Assembly: GCA_030490835.1 (NCBI GenBank)
Contig: CM059975.1
Coordinates: forward strand, 11,785,579-11,849,578
Direction of reading: 5' to 3'
DNA from: Annona cherimola
Lineage: Eukaryota > Streptophyta > Magnoliopsida > Magnoliales > Annonaceae
DNA: 64,000 nt
Position numbers and translations under genes: made by a program. Shown one piece after another: positions 58,401 to 64,000 of the stretch; the stretch's first letter is position 1; every line of letters begins with the position of its first letter. The notes below the pieces were generated by a model. The model saw nothing but the letters and a program-made list of their open reading frames with translations, did not search any database and was not told the DNA's origin.

Positions 58401-59572
58401 TTTTTTTTTTTTTTTCTGGCTGCTAGTTGACGATGATGTTTTTGCTTGTACAGGACACCGCCAATTACCGGAGCATGATCCGGCAGCATTTCGATCTGGA
58501 GACGGTGCGGATGAAGCTGGAGGAAGGCCTGTATTCGGAAGGCAGCGTTGAATTCTTCCGAGATCTTATGCTGCTCTTCAATAACGCCGTCGTCTTCTTT
58601 CCAAAGAATTCTCCGGAGCATGCAGCGGCAACTGCGCTACGAGCTGTCGTGTCTAAGGAGATGGCGAAAACGATCCCGAAACCTCACCGGCTGCCGGCGC
58701 CGCTGCCTGCTAAAGAGCCGACGACTCCCCCACGGCCCCTAATGAAGCCCAAGTCCGAGCCGGCAATATCCTTAAACGGGAAGCCTGGGTCCACCGGTCC
58801 GATTATCGCCTGCCGGAAGCGAAGCTCGATCTCTACAAAAGCCAACCCCGCTGTGGCTGCGGAAATGAAGAAGAAAGAAACAGGAGCTGAGGTTGAAAGG
58901 AAGCCAGAAGCTGCTGCTGCTGCTGGGAAGGAGGCTGACGACGCATCTGTGAGCGTGGCGGCGGAGCCCCGGGTGACGAAGAAGAGGACGATGGAGAGGA
59001 CAGGAGGTGGAGCTAGAGGTACTCGAACAAGCAAAACCCGAAGTAATAATGCCAGCAACGTCGGCGGTGGGGGCAGGGGGTCGAGTGGCAACCCCAATTC
59101 CAACCCCAGCCCTAGCAGCGGAGGGGTGACGGCGGCGGCGAAAGCTGAGAGCTCAGAAGCGAAGGTGGAGAAGAAGAATGCTACGAATTCAGGGGTGGCC
59201 AAGAAGCGGAGTGCAGCCAACTTCCTGAGTAGGGTGAAGAGGAGCCTGTCTTCCAACGGGACGCTGCTGGATTCCTTGAAGGGTTCTTCTGTAGGCGGAA
59301 ATGGCAATGGCAGAGGGAGCACGACGGAGCAGAAGAAAGGTGGGGGCGGCGGAGGAAAGACCGAGGGACGGAGAGATCAGGGGCAGCGGCAGGGATCAAA
59401 TGGGAAGCAGCAGGCAGCAGCTGAGCATAGCAATGGTAAAAGGAGTGTGGGGCGGCCTCCGAAACGTGCAGCAGCGACCGCGCCTTCGAAGCGGGGTAAG
59501 GAGATGGCAGAGGTGGCGGCGGAGGCGGAGGCGGAGGCGAAGGCGCCTGCGAGGAAGAGAGCTAGGAGGTGA
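55462..59572 (+). CDS. SANT/Myb-like and bromodomain chromatin protein, 735 aa
   Basis: Three exons: 55462-55832, 55990-56707 and 58454-59572, totalling 2208 nt with all GT-AG phases consistent. Residues 20-74 form a SANT/Myb-like domain (WGTWEELLLACAVNRHG, SWDSVAMELQNR). A coiled coil spans about 95-150 across intron 1. A long acidic, Ser/Glu-rich stretch follows. The bromodomain lies at about 335-450 and is split by intron 2 (VLEIIRSHKHGSVFERRL; IRQHFDLETVRMKLEEGLY; LLFNNAVVFFPKN). The C-terminus is Lys/Ala/Gly-rich with an AT-hook, GRPPKR (about 696), and a basic end KRARR. The layout matches plant nuclear SANT-bromodomain proteins that presumably bind acetylated chromatin. The usual acetyl-lysine Asn appears to be Phe. 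The first in-frame ATG is used. GC-rich exons; no break seen. Confidence 0.92.
56708..58453 (+). other. Intron 2 of the bromodomain gene, 1746 bp
   Basis: Runs from gtatct to a ttgcttgtacag acceptor. It holds an A-rich tract (56922-56938), an (ac)n tract (57018-57031) and GC-richer patches with short ORFs (57335-57712, 57979-58218). I see no gene or recognised transposon in it. Confidence 0.75.
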
Positions 59573-60016
59573 CACTGGCTGGTCTTGTAAATTATGTACT
59601 CTTTTCAGGTTTATTTTGTAACTGGTTATGATATGGTCTCATGTTTTGAAAGATCTTTTTTGCCCTTTCATTCTTCTAATTTCTTCGTTTCCTCTTGGGG
59701 TGTAAAACATGCTGGTGGAATCAAATTAATTTATTATTGACTCCTCCGATAGTCCAAGTAGGTGTGGGTCGCTTCGTGTGTTATTGATGTTTGGATGTAT
59801 GGAAACACGCACAGAAGCCTGGTTATTAATTCTAATGTTGCGAATGATAAAGTAAATAAAGGTAAAATGCCAACTTCAATATATCTGGCTTTTTTTAAAA
59901 AAAAAATTGTATTCATATATTTTATCATTTCAATTAGTATTATAATCAGCTTCATGAAACATTTTTATAATTTCTTAATAATTTTTTACACACATCTTAC
60001 CAATATTTATATTTGA
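59573..60016. other. 3' flank of the bromodomain gene
   Basis: Probable 3' untranslated region to about 59720; then AT-rich DNA. No gene. Confidence 0.5.
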
Positions 60017-60375
60017 GAACCGATCCTGTGCAGTCGGACTGCACCGTAATTACGATGCAGTCCGCTGTAAAATGGACCCCACACATTAGATTGTAATGAA
60101 ATTTTATACACTCATTTATCCATATATAAATCATACTTTAGACGGTTTAGATATTGAAAAAACCACTTTAAACTTGATATTTACATTAAACTATTTTATT
60201 ACGTTGATTTTGCACTATTTTAATATGGGGACTACACGCATGTTGGATTTGGATAAAAATTGATATGCTAACAAAGTGAACAATTCTAAATACAATGGGT
60301 GGGGTGGATTTTCTATTTATGATTAAGTGGGGTCCACAGTGCATGGACTGCACCGTGCAGTCGCATGCACTGGAT
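60017..60375. mobile_element. TIR element with tgcagtcggactgcaccg ends
   Basis: Imperfect inverted ends: left gtgcagtcggactgcaccg ... tggaccccac pairs with the complement of the right end, gtgcatgcgactgcacggtg ... tggaccccac. The interior contains ttagacggtttagatattgaaaa, shared by diverged copies at about 47450 and 49470. Target duplications not resolved; Mutator-like by appearance. Confidence 0.55.
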
Positions 60376-60569
60376 TATTTTCCTATATTTATATTTTTAT
60401 CTAACAATATATCCTAAATATCTCAATTGGTGCCGCATGACTACGAGTCCTCCCTAAGTCGTTCCGATTGGCGACCCTGTCGCGCTCAGAACCAGGTGGA
60501 GGGGAGTTTCTCCGGTGTGCCTGAAGCCGGATTTCAGCAGTGTGCTTGACGTGGTGGAACGGAGAGGGA

Positions 60570-62018
60570 ATGATGAATCCGAGTGTGGAAGACCTTCTTG
60601 GCAACGAACTCAAAACTTTGGCCATCTTAGGCAGTGCTATAAAAAAAATTGACCCGGGTGAGGCAGCTGCAATCCTTTGTTCTGATTGGGCGTCCAAATC
60701 TTACAACCGAGAATACTTCAAGGCTATGATGAGAAGACTGTGGCGGACGAGTGCGACTTTTTTCTTCACAGAACTTGGGGAAAACCTGTATAGAATATCT
60801 TTCTCTAACCAGGGGGATAAGGAATGAGTTATGACTGGACGCCCATAGCTGTTTGACAGAAACTTGGTTCTGCTTGAGGAGTTAGTGGAGCAGATGGATA
60901 CTGCATGCGTGGTGCTCGTCAAAACGCCCCTATGGGTGCATGTTGCTGGAACTCCATATCTAAATGACAAACAACATTTGGGAGAATGCATTGGCAGTTC
61001 TTTTGATGAGGTGCAAGAAATTGTGGCCATAGAATCTGAGCTAAAGCTGAAAGTAATGGTGGATTGCAGGGAACCTCTTAGGAGAGGGTTGTTTATCCAA
61101 GTTGAATCCCAGCAAAGGCAGTGGATTAGCTTCCAATATGACAAATTGCCGGTATTTTGTTTCTTCTGTGGCATTATGGGTCATGGGCATAAAGATTGCC
61201 CCACCAAAAATCAGCAGGTATCAGAGGCAGATATGAAGTATGGAAGCTGTCTCAGGATTGGTACTAAACCTATGAGGCTACAGATGAAAGACAAGCAAGG
61301 CAACTGGGTGGAGCCTCGACGTTATATGGGTGACCAGTCAAAAACCAATCATACCTCAGTCGGAAATGGTGGGAACTAGCATGCAAAAACAGATGGGGGG
61401 AAGATCCTCATGGAGCGCCAGGCCAGCAGCAGCAACATCGAGTGCAGCGGGCAGCTTTAACCTTTAGCTACGTCCAGCTCTATGGATTTTGGTAATTCTG
61501 TGGAGGGGATGGCAGCTTACCAGGAAGGATGATAATTGCATCAAGTTGGCAACGTAGATGGAAGACACATGGAACCAGCTAATGATGGCTTCTGCTCTCA
61601 TGTGGCCCTACCTCCCGGCGCACTGATTACATCGATCAATGGGTACGAACTGCATGCTCTCAATCCTCTCCCATCAGCATCAAATGGCCAATGCAGAAGT
61701 AAGATTCAGGTATCTACAAATCCAAATAACGAGGGGGAGGAGTCATGCCTCCCTGTGGAGATCTACCAAGAAAGGCAACAGTGTTCTGGGGATGTGGTGC
61801 TACCAAGACCCAAAGGAAGATGGAAAAGGGTGGCAAGGGGGATGGATGTTGATAGTAGACTTCGGTCTAATGGGCGGTTGATGGCGGAGCATAACAAAAG
61901 GAGGCAAGTGGGGGACAGTGAGGGGCAACACCATTCCTATAAGCGTTTGAAGGTGGTGGCGGCCAATTGTGATGAGAAGGTGGAGGCTGAGGGACGACCT
62001 CGGCCCCACCTCACCTAA
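60570..62018 (+). pseudogene. LINE ORF1 (nucleic-acid binding gag-like protein), broken
   Basis: Begins MMNPSVEDLLGNELKTL. The DUF4283-like part includes FFFTELGENLYRISF, then LVLLEELVEQMD and TPLWVHVAGTPYLND. It ends in the CCHC knuckle CFFCGIMGHGHKDC at about 61158-61200. Stops at 60825-60827 and 60846-60848 fall where the family has Arg and Trp. Another stop ends the frame at 61377-61379. A separate frame (61536-62018) covers the variable C-terminus. Confidence 0.88.
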
Positions 62019-62019
62019 A

Positions 62020-64000
62020 ATGGCTCTCATAGTATGGAATTGTCGTAGGCTTGGGAACCCACGGGCAATTCGATGTCTTCTTGACTTGGTCAGGAAACAA
62101 GATCTCATTCTAATCTTCCTCAGTGAAACAAAACGCTCAGCAAAGGAGATGGAGGGGATTAGACGAAGGCTAAAATATGACTATTGTTTTGTGGTGGAGC
62201 CGGTTGCAAGAAGGGGTGGGTTGGCACTCCTATGGAATAATGATCACCCAGCAAACATCCAAAGCTTTTCCACTCACCATATTGATGCAGGTTTTTTATG
62301 ATGGCGTTTCACAGGATTCTATGGCCATCCAGAATTTCACTGTCGCCCTCAAAAGTTGGCACACTTTACATCAGTTGAGTGGGTATGGCCAACACTCCGT
62401 GGCTTGTAATGGGAGATTTCAATGAGGTTATGGGTCATGGCGAATACCTCAGTCAGAGGACTCGTTCCCAAACACAAATGGACTTATTTTGCAACACTTT
62501 GGATGACTGCAATTTGATGGATTTTGGCTTTGTGGGTCAGACTATGACATGGAGAAATAATTTTCGGGGACCACAACGTGTAGAAGCACGGATGGACAGG
62601 GGACTGGCGACGCCCGACTAAGTAACACTTTTTCCTTTTGCAAAGATTTTCCATTTATCTGCGGCTACATCAGACTACTGTCCTATAATGAAGGTGTTAG
62701 ATACAAGGAGAAGCAAGAGAAAGCCACATAGGGAATTCATATATGAACTTTTTTGGGCAAGGGACGTGGAGGCGCAAAGGATTGTTAGCCACGTATGGGC
62801 TTCAAATCCAAACGTTGTCTTATCCTCCACCGACCTACTTGAATGGAAGATTAAGACTTATTGCAACGCTTTATCTAGGTGGAATTGGAAGAGAAGGGGC
62901 AATCTAAGACAGGCTATCAAAAGAAAACAGGAGGAGCTTGAATCCTTCATGATCCAGAGGCCTTCTGATCAAAGGGATGACGCTATTCAGGGGCTAAAAT
63001 CACAGATAAATACTCTTCTACATGACGAGGAGCAGCTATGGAGATTGCGAGCTAAGAGCCACTGGCTTTATAATGGGGATAAAAATACGGGTTTCTTTCA
63101 TCGTATTGCTTCCAATCGTAGAAGGTCAAATTCCATTGATGCACTAAAAGATCAAAATGGACAGTGGGTTCGTGATCAAGATAAAATGCAGGACCTTGCG
63201 GTGGCACATTTCTCGACGTTTTTCTCTTCTTTGGGGCAAACAGATGTCTCTTGGGTAAAAGACCTCATCACTAGAAGGATATCCGACCAGCAAAGGATGA
63301 CCCTCACAAAGATTGATGAAGTTGCAAGTGCGGTTGAAGCCATGAGTCCAACTAAGGCCCCGGGGCTAGATGGGATGTCAGCTGGGTTTTTTCAACAGCA
63401 TTGGCAAACGGTGGGACACGAGGTGTACCTTTGGTGCAAAACGTTCATGGAGGAGACGGATCCTGCACGGCGAACTGGCCACATCCTGCCTTTCAACTCC
63501 ACCACCCTTGTTTTGATCCCGAAATTGGCTGAGGCCCAAACTATGTCTCATTTTCGCCCTATTAGCTTATGCAATGTCGCCTACAAGATTCTAGCAAAGG
63601 TTCTGGCAAATAGACTTAAAGTATGCCTTCAGGACATCATCAGCGAGCAACAAAGTGTCTTTGTCCCGGGACGGCTAATTACGGATAACATGCTGGTGGC
63701 ATATGTGGCTATCCACTCTCTTCACCGGAGAAGGGGTGGGAAAAAGCAGAAGATAGCTATAAAGTTGGATATGTCAAAAGCTTAGGATCGGGTAGAGTGA
63801 ACTTTTCTCCAACACATTATGGAAGCGATGAACTTCGGTCAGAGCTGGATAAATTGGATTATGAGCTGTATTACAACTGTAACATACCGCGTAAATCTCA
63901 ATGGCTTCAAAACAAAGTATTTTCGAACCTCAAAGGGGCCTAAGGCAAGGTGACCCGCTATCCCCCTACCTATTTATTCTGTGTGCTGAGGGGCTATCTG
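62020..64000 (+). pseudogene. LINE ORF2 (endonuclease and reverse transcriptase), broken and truncated by the window
   Basis: The endonuclease starts at ATG 62020 (MALIVWNCRRLGNPRAIR), with LSETK and, after frameshifts near 62295 and 62380, WLVMGDFNEVMGHGEYLSQ and MTWRNN. The RT begins about 63320 (PTKAPGLDGMSAGFF, SHFRPISLCNVAYKILAKVL, SVFVPGRLITDN, KLDMSKA). A stop at 63783-63785 removes the conserved Tyr after KLDMSKA, and another is at 63798-63800. A further frame change near 63930 precedes [20 protein letters not shown] at the window end. The catalytic FADD-type motif lies beyond the window. Confidence 0.93.

Larger units (their letters stand above)
60480..64000 (+). mobile_element. L1-type LINE retrotransposon, decayed, 3' end outside the window
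   Basis: An ORF1 with a CCHC knuckle is followed by an apurinic-type endonuclease and a reverse transcriptase, all on the plus strand, as in plant L1 elements. The 5' end is not sharply defined; the first LINE-like coding sequence is near 60570. Multiple stops and frameshifts make it inactive. No poly-A tail or 3' target duplication can be seen because the window ends inside the RT. Confidence 0.93.

Noticed and set aside
58684..59322. 212-aa minus-strand ORF rich in Leu, Pro and Ala
   Set aside because: Antisense of the Lys/Ala/Gly-rich C-terminus of the bromodomain protein.
1..64000. Search for a new defence, biosynthetic or RNA-based system
   Set aside because: The three real genes are unrelated housekeeping or chromatin genes, and the rest is explained by transposons and tandem repeats. 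I saw no clustered set of accessory genes.

Overview
This is nuclear DNA of a flowering plant. The evidence is a Copia retrotransposon primed by initiator-Met tRNA, Tourist-, hAT- and Mutator-type miniature transposons, a plant L1-type LINE, short AT-rich GT-AG introns, and plant-type versions of NSE4 and of a SANT/bromodomain protein. The sequence does not settle the lineage. There is no organellar, viral or bacterial gene cluster.

The window is mostly a transposon landscape with three convincing host genes. (1) 35519-36670 (-) is an intronless gene for a 383-aa plant-conserved protein of unknown function. (2) 41691-45030 (+) is NSE4, the kleisin of the SMC5/6 complex, with seven exons that join to 376 codons plus a stop in frame. 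(3) 55462-59572 (+) is a nuclear SANT/Myb plus bromodomain plus AT-hook protein, three exons, 735 aa. An orphan ORF at 50760-51149 and a decayed multi-exon locus at 22846-24839 may be further host sequence; I could not identify either.

Layout: 1-1935 is AT-rich flank with one Tourist MITE. 1936-8318 is a decayed Copia element with 5-bp target duplications, carrying three later insertions (hAT, Tourist, hAT), each with an exact target-site duplication. 8856-9770 is a near-identical twin of the second hAT. 10691-12847 is an older hAT-like element with others nested inside. 13-22 kb is tandem-repeat and MITE territory with a TRIM-like element split by a hAT that carries a piece of a receptor-kinase gene. 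22-27 kb holds the decayed multi-exon locus and an inverted hAT. 28-35 kb is a mosaic of Tourist and Mutator-like MITEs with duplicated GC-richer segments. 35-46 kb contains two of the genes. 46-55 kb is AT-rich and includes a 1.1-kb foldback Mutator-like element. 55-60 kb is the bromodomain gene. 60.5 kb to the end is a decayed LINE cut by the window edge.

The genes do not form a pathway, although two (NSE4 and the bromodomain protein) act on chromatin. The most informative content is the stratigraphy of insertions: many elements show complete TIRs and exact target duplications, so their relative ages can be read directly.
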